A stretch of 64,000 nt of DNA from JAEUKH01 sp964447205. Lineage in GTDB: Bacteria; Myxococcota_A; Polyangia; Polyangiales; Ga0077539. The notes under the pieces were generated by a model, which was not told the origin of the DNA, made no database searches, and saw nothing but the letters and a program-made list of their open reading frames with translations. Where the stretch lies: the NCBI GenBank assembly GCA_964447205.1, contig CAYUSB010000041.1:12099-76098 (forward strand), read 5' to 3'. Positions 25,084 to 33,758 of this stretch are shown here, piece by piece. Position 1 is the stretch's first letter. Every line of letters starts with the position of its first letter. The position numbers and the translations under genes are program-made.

Positions 25084-25914
25084 GTGAAGATTCTCGTCTC
25101 TCTCAAGCGCACGGCAGACCCGGACAATGCCAACAAGGTCAAGGTGTCTCCAGACGGCGCGAAGATCGTCACCGCCGGCCTCGAGCCCAAGCTCAACCCC
25201 TTCGACGAGTACGCCGTCGAGGCCGCCCTGCGCCTGACGGAGAATGGCAAGGCCCGCATCGCGGGAGACGCCATCTCCATCGTGTCCTTCGGCCCCAAGG
25301 AGACCAGCGCCAACATCCGCCAGGCCCTGGCCATGGGGGCCGACGCGGGGCTCCTCTTCCTCGCCGACGACGACTCCCTCGACGGCGACCTCGTGGCCCG
25401 GGCCATGGCCAAGGTGGTCGAGACCGAGAAGCCCGACCTGGTCATCCTCGGCAAGCAGGCCGTCGACGGCGACAGCAACCAGGTGGGGCAGATCCTGGCC
25501 GAGCTCCTCCAGTGGCCGAGCGCCACCTTCGCGATGAGCATCGAGCTCGCCAAGGACAAGAAGTCCGTCCTCGTCGGCCGCGAGGTCGACGGAGGGGTGA
25601 TGCGGGTCAGGCTCCAGCTCCCGGCGGTCATCACCGTCGACCTGCGCATCGTGTCGCCCAAGGCCGTCAACAACAACGTGACCCCGGCCGCCTTCGCCTA
25701 CCCCGAGGGGGCCCGCTACGCCCCCCTCCCGATGATCATCAAGGCCAAGAGCAAGCCCATCAAGGAGGCCCCCCTGGCCTCGCTCGGGCTCGACGAGACC
25801 CTGAAGGTGAAATACACGGGCTTCGCCCTGCCGCCCGCCCGCAAGGCGGGCAAGAAGGTCAAGGACGTGGCCGAGCTCGTCTCGCTGCTGCGCTCCGAGG
25901 CCAAGGTTCTCTGA
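25084..25914 (+). CDS. etfB: Electron transfer flavoprotein beta subunit
   Basis: 276 residues from a GTG with AAGGAG upstream. EtfB binds AMP and forms the heterodimer that carries electrons from acyl-CoA and other dehydrogenases to ETF:quinone oxidoreductase. Landmarks: MKILVSLKRTADPD, LNPFDEYAVEAALRL, and GKQAVDGDSNQVGQILAELL (the AMP-binding region). The protein is slightly longer than the typical 250 residues. etfA follows 25 bases later. Confidence 0.93.
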   Translation: MKILVSLKRTADPDNANKVKVSPDGAKIVTAGLEPKLNPFDEYAVEAALRLTENGKARIAGDAISIVSFGPKETSANIRQALAMGADAGLLFLADDDSLDGDLVARAMAKVVETEKPDLVILGKQAVDGDSNQVGQILAELLQWPSATFAMSIELAKDKKSVLVGREVDGGVMRVRLQLPAVITVDLRIVSPKAVNNNVTPAAFAYPEGARYAPLPMIIKAKSKPIKEAPLASLGLDETLKVKYTGFALPPARKAGKKVKDVAELVSLLRSEAKVL

Positions 25915-25939
25915 CCGTCACACCGCAGGGAGAGAGACC

Positions 25940-26914
25940 ATGAGCAAGATCCTGATCATCGCCGAAATCGCCGCGGGCAAGGTCAAGAAGACCACCCACA
26001 GCGCCGTCACGTTTGCGCGCCAGGCCGGCGTCGCGTTTGACATCCTCGCCCTCGGGCAGGGCCTCGGGGCCGCCGTGGGCGAGCTCGCAGGCTTCGGGGC
26101 CGGGGCCGTCCTGGTGGCTGACGACGGCCTCTTCGCCCACTACCTGGGCGAGGCCTTCGCCCCCACCGTGGCCGACGTGGCCCGCGGGGGCGGGTACGAC
26201 ATCGTGGTCGTCACCGCGAGCTCGTTCGGCAAAGACCTCGCCCCGCGGGTGGCCACCCGGCTCGGGGCGGGCTTCGCGAGCGACGTGTCGGGGGTGCAGG
26301 CCGCGGGGGCGGGGCTGTCGTACACGCGGCCCATGTACGCGGGCAACGCCCTCGGGACGATGCAGATCACCACGCCCGTGCAGGTGGTCAGCGTGCGGCA
26401 GTCGGAGTTTGAGGCCGCGGCTCCGTCGGGCGGCGGCAGCGAGACCCGCACCGTGGCGGCCTCGGCGGCCCCGGTGGCGGCGAGGATGGAGTTTGTGAGC
26501 CTCGACGAGGTCAAGTCCGAGCGCCCCGAGCTCACCGAGGCCAAGGTGGTGGTGTCAGGGGGGCGTTCGCTCAAGAGCGCCGACAACTTCAAGACCGTGC
26601 TCGAGCCCCTGGTCGACGCCCTCGGGGCCGGGATGGGAGCGAGCCGGGCCGCCGTCGACGCGGGCTACGTCCCGAACGACCTCCAGGTGGGGCAGACCGG
26701 CAAGGTCGTGGCCCCGCGGCTGTACGTGGCCGTCGGCATCTCCGGGGCCATTCAGCACCTCGCCGGGATGAAGAACAGCAAGGTCATCGTCGCCATCAAC
26801 AAGGACGCCGAGGCCCCGATCTTCCAGGTGGCCGACTACGGCCTGGTGGCCGACCTGTTCAAGGCCGTGCCCGAGCTGACCGCCGCCGTCCTGCGCGCCC
26901 GCGCGGAGGGTTAA
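25940..26914 (+). CDS. etfA: Electron transfer flavoprotein alpha subunit
   Basis: 324 residues. EtfA carries the FAD cofactor and partners EtfB. The C-terminal FAD domain is intact: VVSGGRSLKSADNF, GASRAAVDAGYVPNDLQVGQTGK, LYVAVGISGAIQHLAGM, VIVAINKDAEAPIFQVADYG. GGGAG precedes the ATG by about 7 bases. The pair is a standard etfBA operon; no acyl-CoA dehydrogenase gene is adjacent. Confidence 0.95.
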   Translation: MSKILIIAEIAAGKVKKTTHSAVTFARQAGVAFDILALGQGLGAAVGELAGFGAGAVLVADDGLFAHYLGEAFAPTVADVARGGGYDIVVVTASSFGKDLAPRVATRLGAGFASDVSGVQAAGAGLSYTRPMYAGNALGTMQITTPVQVVSVRQSEFEAAAPSGGGSETRTVAASAAPVAARMEFVSLDEVKSERPELTEAKVVVSGGRSLKSADNFKTVLEPLVDALGAGMGASRAAVDAGYVPNDLQVGQTGKVVAPRLYVAVGISGAIQHLAGMKNSKVIVAINKDAEAPIFQVADYGLVADLFKAVPELTAAVLRARAEG

Positions 26915-26957
26915 GACTGCTTGCGCGGGCCGCGGGCGGTGTAGAGTCTCTCGCCCG

Positions 26958-28526
26958 ATGCCCCGCGCCGCCCTCGCTGTCCCCCTCCATTTCGTCCTCG
27001 CGCTCTGGGCGGCCCCCTCTGCCGCCCAGGGCATCGCCGGGACCTACCGCGTCTCCCGCGACACCATCAGCGTCACGGTCCGCGAGTGGGGCGAAGGCTG
27101 CGGCCCGCGGCCGAGCTCCCAACAGCGCCCCACCGGCCAGGAGGTCAACGTCCGCGAGGAGGGGTCGCAGCTCGTCGTGTCCGGGGGCCGCACCTACCGC
27201 ACCGACCGCTGCTGGAGCGACAACCGCGAGGTCCGCCCCCTGGTCGTGGCCCACGCGGGCCGCCGATGGACCGTCTCCTGCGCCACCCCCGAGACCGCCG
27301 CCCTCGGCGAGCGCGGGACCTACACCCTCTCCGTCGTCGACGCCAACCGCCTGTCCTTCCGCGACGAGACCGTCTACGAGTGGACCCATCAGGGCAACCG
27401 CTGCCACGCCACCTCCGAGCACCTGCGCGACTACGTTCGGGTCTCCGGGGGCTCGACCCCCGAGCCCACCCCGACCCCAGCCCCGACGCCCACCCCGACC
27501 CCTGCCCCGACGCCCGCCCCGGTCACTCCGCCCCCGCGCCCGGCGGCCCGCTGCGCCCGCCCTGGGCCTGTCACGGCCCTCCAGGTGAGCCCGAGCCGCC
27601 GGAGCACCACACCCCGCGGTCGGCTCTGCTTCCGGGCCCGCGGGCTCGACGCCAACCGCTGCGAGGTCGCGGTGCGCGACGTGCGCTGGAGCGTGACCCG
27701 ACGGAGCGGGGCCGGAGAGGCCCGGATGGAGGCCTCGTGCTTCGTGTCGGAGAGCGGCTCCGAGCACGGGGAGTTCGTCATCGAAGCCGAGGCCCAGGGG
27801 CTGCGCGACACCGCCTACGCCGCCGTGGTCACCCAACAAGACTTCGACTCCCTCGTGGCCGCCCACCTGGAGGTCAACGACGCCGGGGTGCCCGAAGGCC
27901 CCTCAGGCTCCGAGACCCTGGGGGTGTCCGTGGCCCCTCCGCCCTCGACGGCCTCACGGCGCCCCTGGTGGCTCCTGGGAGCCCTGGCCGGTGCCCTCCT
28001 GGCTGCCCTGGCCGCCTTCGCCCTGCGACGCCCGCGGAAGCCCGGCCCGGTCGACGCCCTCGACCTGGACGGGCCCCCTCCGCCCCCCCCGACGGCCCCT
28101 GCGGCCCCCGCGGCCCCGTCGCCCTTTGGCAGCCCCGCGCTGTCGTCTACGGGCCGCCAACGACGCGACGCCATCGCCGGGGTGTCCTCTCCCGTGGCGG
28201 CCCCGCGCCCCCCCGCGGCCCCCGCGACCCTGGCGGCGCCCGCGGCCCCTGCCCCCGAGCCGCGGCGTTGCCCTACGTGCAACAAGCTCTACCTCGACGA
28301 CCTCGCCTTCTGCCCCGACGACGGAGCCCGGCTCGTCCTGGGCAACGTCTCGCCGAGCCTCGCCCCCGTGGCCCCCTCCAGCATGGTGTCGGCCGACGTG
28401 GCCCCCACCCCCATGGCCAGCCCGGCCCACGAGACCGCCCGCCTCCGCTGCCCACGATGCGGGCGCCGGTACGAGGCCCCGACCCAGTTTTGCGGCGAGG
28501 ACGGGGCCACCCTGGAGCCCGCCTGA
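26958..28526 (+). CDS. Membrane protein with periplasmic domain and two C-terminal zinc ribbons
   Basis: 522 residues. A signal peptide at 1-23 is followed by a small beta-rich domain with several Cys (residues about 24-165), a Thr/Pro linker (PTPTPAPTPTP) and a second domain containing CFRARG and ARCARPG (about 195-310). One transmembrane helix lies near residue 335-355 (WWLLGALAGALLAALAAFAL). The part after it holds two zinc ribbons, CPTCNKLYLDDLAFCPDDG and CPRCGRRYEAPTQFCGEDG. The predicted topology is periplasmic N-terminus and cytoplasmic ribbons. No known family as a whole; a transmembrane sensor or scaffold is an inference. Confidence 0.75.
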   Translation: MPRAALAVPLHFVLALWAAPSAAQGIAGTYRVSRDTISVTVREWGEGCGPRPSSQQRPTGQEVNVREEGSQLVVSGGRTYRTDRCWSDNREVRPLVVAHAGRRWTVSCATPETAALGERGTYTLSVVDANRLSFRDETVYEWTHQGNRCHATSEHLRDYVRVSGGSTPEPTPTPAPTPTPTPAPTPAPVTPPPRPAARCARPGPVTALQVSPSRRSTTPRGRLCFRARGLDANRCEVAVRDVRWSVTRRSGAGEARMEASCFVSESGSEHGEFVIEAEAQGLRDTAYAAVVTQQDFDSLVAAHLEVNDAGVPEGPSGSETLGVSVAPPPSTASRRPWWLLGALAGALLAALAAFALRRPRKPGPVDALDLDGPPPPPPTAPAAPAAPSPFGSPALSSTGRQRRDAIAGVSSPVAAPRPPAAPATLAAPAAPAPEPRRCPTCNKLYLDDLAFCPDDGARLVLGNVSPSLAPVAPSSMVSADVAPTPMASPAHETARLRCPRCGRRYEAPTQFCGEDGATLEPA

Positions 28527-28611
28527 GCGACCCGCGTGCACTTCGGGCGATTCTGCCCAAGGGTCACCCCCGCCGCCTATCCATGAGATGTGCCGCGACG
28601 GAAACCGATGC

Positions 28612-28641
28612 TTGACCCGGCATTCCGCGCCTCTCTAGAAT
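28612..28641 (+). promoter_or_regulatory. Sigma-70-type promoter of the AgmX-like gene
   Basis: TTGACC (28612-28617) and TAGAAT (28636-28641) separated by 18 bases; five of six bases match in each box. Transcription would start near 28648, leaving a leader of about 140 bases before the ATG at 28790. Confidence 0.6.
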
Positions 28642-28789
28642 GGTCCCATGAGTCAGAGGCGTGGCCCCTCGGGGTCGAGGCCACACAAACAGCAGCACCC
28701 CTCCAACTGCGCCCCTCCTCCAACGACCGTTCTGCGTCCCGCACGCGGCGCGCCCTCCCGGCGCCGCATCTCGCACGGGTAAACTCACC

Positions 28790-30652
28790 ATGAAGATCGT
28801 ATGCCAGAGCTGCGGCAAAAACTACAAGATCGCCGACGAGAAGGTCCAGGGTAAGAAGGCCTTCAAGATCAAGTGTAAAAACTGTGGGGCGGACATCCTC
28901 GTGCGTGGCCTCGACACCGGTGCGGTCGAGCCCCCGCCCGAGGAGGAGGCCACCCGGGCCATGTCCACCGAGGCCGCCATGGGTCTCGCGGGTCTGCCCG
29001 AGGCCGAGGGCATCTGGCACGCCGTCGTGCAGGGCGAGCAGCAGGGGCCGTACACGGTCGCGCAGCTGCAGGAGATGATGGCCACGGGCGCCATCGACGC
29101 CGAGACCTACGTCTGGCGCGACGGCTTCGACGGCTGGTTGCCCCTGCGCGAGGTCGGCGAGCTCTCCGCGGTGACGGAGGGTGGGTCCGACGTGGCCATG
29201 CTCTCCGGGGCCATGCCCATGGGCGAGCCCGAGCCGCCCCTCGGCGACGATCTCTTCGGCGGGAGCACGGTGGCCCAGCCCTCGCCCCTGTTGTCCTCCG
29301 AGCCGCCCCCCTCGTTGGCCAAGGGCAACGACCTGTTCGGAGCCGAGGCCAGCGCGCGGGTGTCGTCGGTGTCGGTCGGCGGAGCCGAGGCGGCCCGCAC
29401 CCGGGCGGCGGCAAAGTCGAGCGCGGGCGACCTCTTCGCGGCCGAGGCCCGGGCCCAGGAGGCCGCCAAGCCCCTGTTCGTCGAGGAGCCCAAGGCCCCG
29501 ACGGGGGAGCACCTCACCGGGCAGCGCAACGAAAACTCCGTCCTCTTCTCCCTCGCCACCCTCCAGCAGCTCTCGGGCAACGAGGCCCCCGAGGCCTCCG
29601 CGGGTACGGCCAGCGGTGACTCCAGCGGGCTCATCGACATCAACAAGCTGGCCGGGGCCATCTCCAACGACCGGCCCTCGAGCAAGCGCTCGGGCGTCGA
29701 CGACATCCTCTCGGTGGGCACCACCGGGGGGCTCAACTCGCCCCTCGCGGCCCCCATTCTGGCCCCCATCGCCCTGGCGGCGGCCCCGGTGGTTCCGGCG
29801 GCCCCGGTGGAGCCCGCGCGCCCGCAGGCAGGCAGCAAGACCACCATGGTGACGGCCATCGCGGTGGCCTCCATCCTCGGGGTGACGGGCATCGCCGCCG
29901 CCTTCATTCTCAAGGGCCGCGGCGAGGGCGATCCCAACACCGTCGCCGCCAACACCGCCAACACCGCGCCCGCTCCGACCGCGGGGCAGGCCCTGCCCGA
30001 GGCCGCTCCGACGGCCCCTCCTGCTGCTCCCGCAGCGCCTGCCGCCCCCGCGGCCCCCGCGGCCCCCGCGGCCCCCGCGGCTGCCGAGACCCCGTCCGAG
30101 GGGCCCGCCAACAGCGCAGGCTCCCCGAGCCGCCCGCGGGAGCATCGGGAGCGGGAGCGGGAGCGCGAGCGTCCTGCCGCGGCGGCCCGCACCGCCCCGG
30201 CCCCGACCCCGGCCCCGGCGGCCCGTCCGGCCCCCGCGGCCCCGGCGGCAGCGGCCCCGGCCCGGCGCCCCGGCGGAGCCTCCAGCATCGACGACCTGAT
30301 GAACGCCGTCGGCGGCGGAGGAGCCCCCGCTCGTCCCGCCGCAGCCGCCCCGGGAGCCAGCGCTCCGAGCGGGGGAGGCGGAGGCACCATCGAGCCCAAC
30401 CGCTCGGCGGTTCAATCTGCCTTGCGGGCCGTCGGGCCTGCGGTGCGCAACTGCGGGACCGGCTCTGGCGGCGTCGCCACGGTGACCCTCGTGTTCAACC
30501 AGCAGGGCCGCGTCAACACGGCCAATGTGGGCGCCCCGCACGCGGGCACGCCCGTCGGGAGCTGCGTGGCCCGGGCCGCCCGCGAGGCCCAGATCCCGCC
30601 CTTCAACAGCCGTCCGACGCTGTCGGTTACCTTCCCCTATCCCCTTCAGTAG
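28790..30652 (+). CDS. AgmX-like zinc-ribbon / GYF / TonB-C-like envelope protein
   Basis: 620 residues. Residues 1-36 form an MJ0042-type zinc ribbon (C5xxC8 and C29xxC32). A GYF_2/DUF4339 domain at about 75-130 has GPYTVAQLQEMMATGAID and the Trp-rich end WRDGFDGWLPL. A transmembrane helix lies at about 350-372. An Ala/Pro-rich periplasmic spacer follows, and the last 85 residues are the AgmX/PglI C-terminal domain (AVGPAVRNCG, TPVGSCVARAA). This is the order of AgmX, associated with adventurous gliding motility in Myxococcus. The stop overlaps the convergent peptidase gene by 26 bases. Confidence 0.83.
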   Translation: MKIVCQSCGKNYKIADEKVQGKKAFKIKCKNCGADILVRGLDTGAVEPPPEEEATRAMSTEAAMGLAGLPEAEGIWHAVVQGEQQGPYTVAQLQEMMATGAIDAETYVWRDGFDGWLPLREVGELSAVTEGGSDVAMLSGAMPMGEPEPPLGDDLFGGSTVAQPSPLLSSEPPPSLAKGNDLFGAEASARVSSVSVGGAEAARTRAAAKSSAGDLFAAEARAQEAAKPLFVEEPKAPTGEHLTGQRNENSVLFSLATLQQLSGNEAPEASAGTASGDSSGLIDINKLAGAISNDRPSSKRSGVDDILSVGTTGGLNSPLAAPILAPIALAAAPVVPAAPVEPARPQAGSKTTMVTAIAVASILGVTGIAAAFILKGRGEGDPNTVAANTANTAPAPTAGQALPEAAPTAPPAAPAAPAAPAAPAAPAAPAAAETPSEGPANSAGSPSRPREHRERERERERPAAAARTAPAPTPAPAARPAPAAPAAAAPARRPGGASSIDDLMNAVGGGGAPARPAAAAPGASAPSGGGGGTIEPNRSAVQSALRAVGPAVRNCGTGSGGVATVTLVFNQQGRVNTANVGAPHAGTPVGSCVARAAREAQIPPFNSRPTLSVTFPYPLQ

Positions 30653-31256
30653 GGGTCTCCCCCAGGGTCGCGCCCAGGACCGTGCGGTACGCCTCCACCA
30701 TCTGGCGGATGGCGTCCCGCAGGGGGCCGAGGTCTGCCCCGCGCTCCACCGGCGGAACGTGTACAAAGACGCAGTACGGCGACCAGGGACGCTCGGCCGA
30801 GAGCATCGTGTAGTACAGGGCGTTGCAGACGTAACGACCCGGGTCGTCGGAGAGCTCGACCTGTCCCCCGCCGCGCCGTACGGCCTTGGTCAGATCCGCA
30901 GCATCGAGGCCCTCCGCGCGCATCGCCGTGGGTCCTCCCCTTCGAAGGGCCTCCCCCGGAAGCAGGACCCCGGCGTTGTCGCCCAGACGCGAGGCGGCCA
31001 GATTGTAGGCCGTACGCTCGACCCGCAGGCACTGCGTCCCCGACGACACCCCAAACATCAGACACCCGCGGGCTTCGATCCGATCGGCCCGGGCCATCAA
31101 CACGCGGGCAGCCCCAGACCATGTGACCGGCAGTACGGTCCAGGCGGTCTCGGGGCCTCCGACGCCCTCGGCGCGCAACGAAGCCACGCAATCCCCGCTC
31201 GGATTGATGGACACGGACGCGAAGGGCTCAAAGCCCGAGACGAGGATGCGGGGCAC
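30627..31256 (-). CDS. Pyroglutamyl-peptidase I family cysteine peptidase
   Basis: 209 residues from a GTG at 31256. Family C15 enzymes remove N-terminal pyroglutamate. The opening ILVSGFEPFASVSINPSG is diagnostic. The catalytic triad is visible: Glu in RVERTAYN, Cys in YVCNALYY and His in FVHVP. The family name is secure. The protein is divergent in the middle, so substrate preference is uncertain. The 3' end overlaps agmX on the other strand by 26 bases. Confidence 0.82.
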   Translation of the reverse strand: MPRILVSGFEPFASVSINPSGDCVASLRAEGVGGPETAWTVLPVTWSGAARVLMARADRIEARGCLMFGVSSGTQCLRVERTAYNLAASRLGDNAGVLLPGEALRRGGPTAMRAEGLDAADLTKAVRRGGGQVELSDDPGRYVCNALYYTMLSAERPWSPYCVFVHVPPVERGADLGPLRDAIRQMVEAYRTVLGATLGETPTEGDRGR

Positions 31257-31321
31257 CGTGGCTCTACGGTAGCACACGCATTGACGCCGCTGTAGAGAGA
31301 GGACTACGGTGGCTGCCGACG

Positions 31322-31588
31322 ATGCTCCCCCGGGTGGTTGACCTTGGACGCCAGGCCCTCTGGCTGGCCCTGACGCTGTCCCTGCCTGCCATGGCCGTGG
31401 GGGCCCTGGTGGGCCTGCTCGTGGCCGCCCTGACCCAGGGGCTCGGGGCCAACGATCCGGCGGTTCAGCACCTGCCGCGGGCCATGGCCGTCGGGGCCGC
31501 GGTGGCCCTCGGGGGGGCGTGGATGGCCCATGGCCTCGTGCGGTTCGCCCAGGGGGTCTGGGCGGCCCTGCCCCAGTGGGCCGCGTGA
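31322..31588 (+). CDS. SctS/FliQ-family type III export apparatus protein
   Basis: 88 residues, the standard length of FliQ/SctS. Two hydrophobic helices (LTLSLPAMAVGALVGLLVAAL and the segment after LPRAMAVGAAVALGG) are separated by a short polar loop (TQGLGANDPAVQHLP) that corresponds to the conserved Q(x)TQ..E.TL.F.PK loop of FliQ. The next gene overlaps by GTGA and is SctT/FliR-like; this order is conserved in type III and flagellar operons and strengthens the call. No other export genes are in the window. The loop is divergent (no Lys after Pro), so an evolved or orphan role is possible. Confidence 0.72.
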   Translation: MLPRVVDLGRQALWLALTLSLPAMAVGALVGLLVAALTQGLGANDPAVQHLPRAMAVGAAVALGGAWMAHGLVRFAQGVWAALPQWAA

Positions 31589-32322
31589 GCCTCGTCGCCC
31601 TCGTGCTCCCCTGGGCCGCCGCGGGGCTGCGGGCGGTCGTGCGGGTCGGGCCTGCGGTCTGGCTCCTTCCGCCCCTCGGACGGGCCCTGCCGGGGCCTCT
31701 GCGGGTCGCCGCGGCGGGGGTCCTCGCCCTGCCCGTGGTGACCGCCAACGCCCGCGCCCCGCTGCCCCCGTGGGTCTCGGGGGCGGGGTGGTGGGTCGTG
31801 GGGCTGCGGGAGCTTCTGGCCGGGTGTGTCCTCGCGGCCGTGTTGGCGGCCCCCTGGGGGGTCCTGGTGGGCGTCGGGCGGGTGGTCGCGGCCGCCACGG
31901 GCCTCGGAGGCGGGGCGTCCGAGGAGGAGGCCCCGACGGCCCGGCTGGCCCTGGGGGTCGGAGGGGTCACCCTCCTCGGGCTGGGAGCCCACCGCGGGGT
32001 CGTGCGGGCCGTGGTGGCCAGCCAGGGGGTCTTCCCGGGCGGAGGCGACCCGGCCGCCCCGTGGGCCCTCGACGCGGCCCTCGGGAGCGTCCTGCGGTCG
32101 TGGACCCTGGCCACCGCGGCGGTGGTCGAGCTGTCCGCGGCGGCCGTGGTGGCCGGGATCGCGGCGGCGGTGGCCGGGAGCCTCGGGGCCCGCCTCAGCC
32201 CGGCCACCCAGGGGCTGGGGGCGAGCCTGCGTGCGGCCGTGGTGCTCGGGGTGTTCGGGCTGAGCCTCGACCGCGTGGCCGCAGGGGCGGCGGCCCTGGC
32301 CGCCCGGGTCGCGGGCGGGTGA
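31585..32322 (+). CDS. SctT/FliR-family type III export apparatus protein
   Basis: 245 residues, starting at the GTG that overlaps the SctS stop. It has about six hydrophobic helices with very high Ala/Val/Leu content, and the second half shows the pattern LRSWTLATAAVVELSAAAVVAGIAAAVAGSLGARLSP seen in SctT/FliR, where a conserved Pro follows a long helix. In known systems SctR, S and T form the helical export gate in the inner membrane. Identification rests on order, size and topology more than on strong motifs. Downstream the strand continues with phosphoribosyltransferase genes. Confidence 0.65.
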   Translation: MSLVALVLPWAAAGLRAVVRVGPAVWLLPPLGRALPGPLRVAAAGVLALPVVTANARAPLPPWVSGAGWWVVGLRELLAGCVLAAVLAAPWGVLVGVGRVVAAATGLGGGASEEEAPTARLALGVGGVTLLGLGAHRGVVRAVVASQGVFPGGGDPAAPWALDAALGSVLRSWTLATAAVVELSAAAVVAGIAAAVAGSLGARLSPATQGLGASLRAAVVLGVFGLSLDRVAAGAAALAARVAGG

Positions 32323-32371
32323 CGGGGGCCCGGACGGGGGAATGTGACGCAGGGTTCTTGGGGGAGCGGCG

Positions 32372-32390
32372 GAGGGGTGTGCTACCCCTC
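32372..32390 (+). promoter_or_regulatory. Hairpin just upstream of the uracil phosphoribosyltransferase start
   Basis: GAGGGGT, loop GTGCT, ACCCCTC: a perfect 7-bp stem ending 7 bases before the ATG at 32398. It includes the only purine-rich GGAGGGG that could serve as a ribosome-binding site, so it could control translation or terminate transcription from the sctST genes. Confidence 0.45.
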
Positions 32391-32397
32391 GGGGCCT

Positions 32398-33213
32398 ATG
32401 GCCGATGTGACCTACGAAGCCTCCCGGTATCGCCCCCCAGAGGTTGAGCACCGTTATGGGCCCAACGTCCACCTCCTTGACGATCCCGTGGCCCTGGCCT
32501 GGCTCGCTCGCCTCGCGGCCCGAGAGACCACCCAGCCTGAGCTCGGGCGCCTCGTGCGACGGCTCTACGAGCACCTGGCCCTGGCCGTCCTCGCCGCGGA
32601 GCTCCCCCGCGAGCGCATCGTGGTCCCCTCCCGGATGATCTCCTCGCGGCCCGAGGCCGTCTACCGGGGAGTGGCCATCGACCGCAGCGCCAAGGTGGTC
32701 ACCGTGGGCATCGCCCGCGCCGGGACCGTGCCCTCGCAGATCTGCTACGAGACCCTCAACGAGCTCCTCGACCCGGCCGGGGTGCGGCAAGACCATCTCT
32801 TCATGTCCCGCACCGTCGACGCCGACGGGCACGTCACCGGCACGAGCTGGCACGACGCCAAGATCGGCCGCGAGGTGTCCGGGCGGATCGTCCTGATCCC
32901 CGACCCCATGGGGGCCACCGGGGGCTCGATGTCCGCGGCCTTCAGCCACTACAAGACCCGCCTCGACGGGACCCCCGCGGCGGTCATCGCCCTCAACCTC
33001 ATCGTGACCCCGGAGTACATCCAGCGGATCACCGCCGACCACCCCGACGCCATCGTCTACGCGTTTCGCCTCGACCGGGCCCTGTCGCCCCGGGAGGTCC
33101 TCGGCTCGGTCCCCGGGACCCACCCTGAGCGCGAGCGGGGGCTCGACGACCATCAGTACATCGTGCCCGGGGCCGGGGGCCTCGGCGAGCTCCTCAACAA
33201 CGCCTGGATCTGA
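32398..33213 (+). CDS. upp: Uracil phosphoribosyltransferase-type protein
   Basis: 271 residues, longer than the 208 typical of Upp. The PRPP-binding motif VLIPDPMGATGGSMSAAF matches the Upp DPMLATGG signature, and the early RPPEVEHRYGPNVHLLDD resembles the N-terminal region. The expected C-terminal uracil-binding segment is represented by YIVPGAGGLGELLNNAW. It would convert uracil and PRPP to UMP. The gene is followed 15 bases later by the hypoxanthine phosphoribosyltransferase gene, which makes a pyrimidine/purine salvage pair. The extra 60 residues are mostly between the N-terminal helix and the core. Confidence 0.78.
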   Translation: MADVTYEASRYRPPEVEHRYGPNVHLLDDPVALAWLARLAARETTQPELGRLVRRLYEHLALAVLAAELPRERIVVPSRMISSRPEAVYRGVAIDRSAKVVTVGIARAGTVPSQICYETLNELLDPAGVRQDHLFMSRTVDADGHVTGTSWHDAKIGREVSGRIVLIPDPMGATGGSMSAAFSHYKTRLDGTPAAVIALNLIVTPEYIQRITADHPDAIVYAFRLDRALSPREVLGSVPGTHPERERGLDDHQYIVPGAGGLGELLNNAWI

Positions 33214-33228
33214 CCCGGAGCCACACCC

Positions 33229-33750
33229 GTGAACAAACCCACCGTCATGCTCTCCGCCGAGGAGATCGCCGCGCGCGTGCGGGCCCTCGGAGAGACCATC
33301 ACCCGCGCGTACCAGAGCACCCCCGAGCTGGTGGTGGTCCCCATCCTCAAGGGGAGCTTCCTCTTCGCGAGCGACCTCATCCGCCACATCGACCTCGACC
33401 TGTCGGTGGAATTCCTCGGGCTGCGCTCGTACGGGGCCGGGACCGAGTCGTCGGGGGTCGTCCAGATCACCTACGACCTCACCACCTCGATCTCCGGCAA
33501 GGACGTCCTCGTGGTCGAGGACATCGTCGATACAGGCCTCACCATGCGGTACCTGTTTGACAACCTCGCCACCCGCAACCCACGCTCGGTCAAGCTGTGC
33601 TCGCTCCTGCACAAGCCCGCACGGAGCCGGGTCCCGGTGCCCATCGACTACCTCGGGTTCACCATCGAAGACCGCTTCGTCGTCGGGTACGGGCTCGACT
33701 ACAACGAGCGCTACCGCAACCTGCCGTACATCGGCGTCATCGAGAGCTGA
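33229..33750 (+). CDS. hpt: Hypoxanthine phosphoribosyltransferase
   Basis: 173 residues from a GTG. It converts hypoxanthine (and often guanine) with PRPP to IMP (GMP). The motifs are complete: LVVVPILKGSFLFASDLIRHI, the PRPP loop VLVVEDIVDTGLTM, the flexible SYG loop in LRSYGAG, KLCSLLHKPARS and FVVGYGLDYNERYRNLPYIG. The spacing of 15 bases after upp and 8 bases before the TPR gene suggests one operon. Confidence 0.93.
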   Translation: MNKPTVMLSAEEIAARVRALGETITRAYQSTPELVVVPILKGSFLFASDLIRHIDLDLSVEFLGLRSYGAGTESSGVVQITYDLTTSISGKDVLVVEDIVDTGLTMRYLFDNLATRNPRSVKLCSLLHKPARSRVPVPIDYLGFTIEDRFVVGYGLDYNERYRNLPYIGVIES

Positions 33751-33758
33751 AGACCACG

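Noticed and set aside
31322..31588. A generic small membrane protein rather than SctS
   Set aside because: Size, two-helix layout with the polar loop, and an overlapping FliR-like gene in the conserved order favour SctS; it is kept with reduced confidence.
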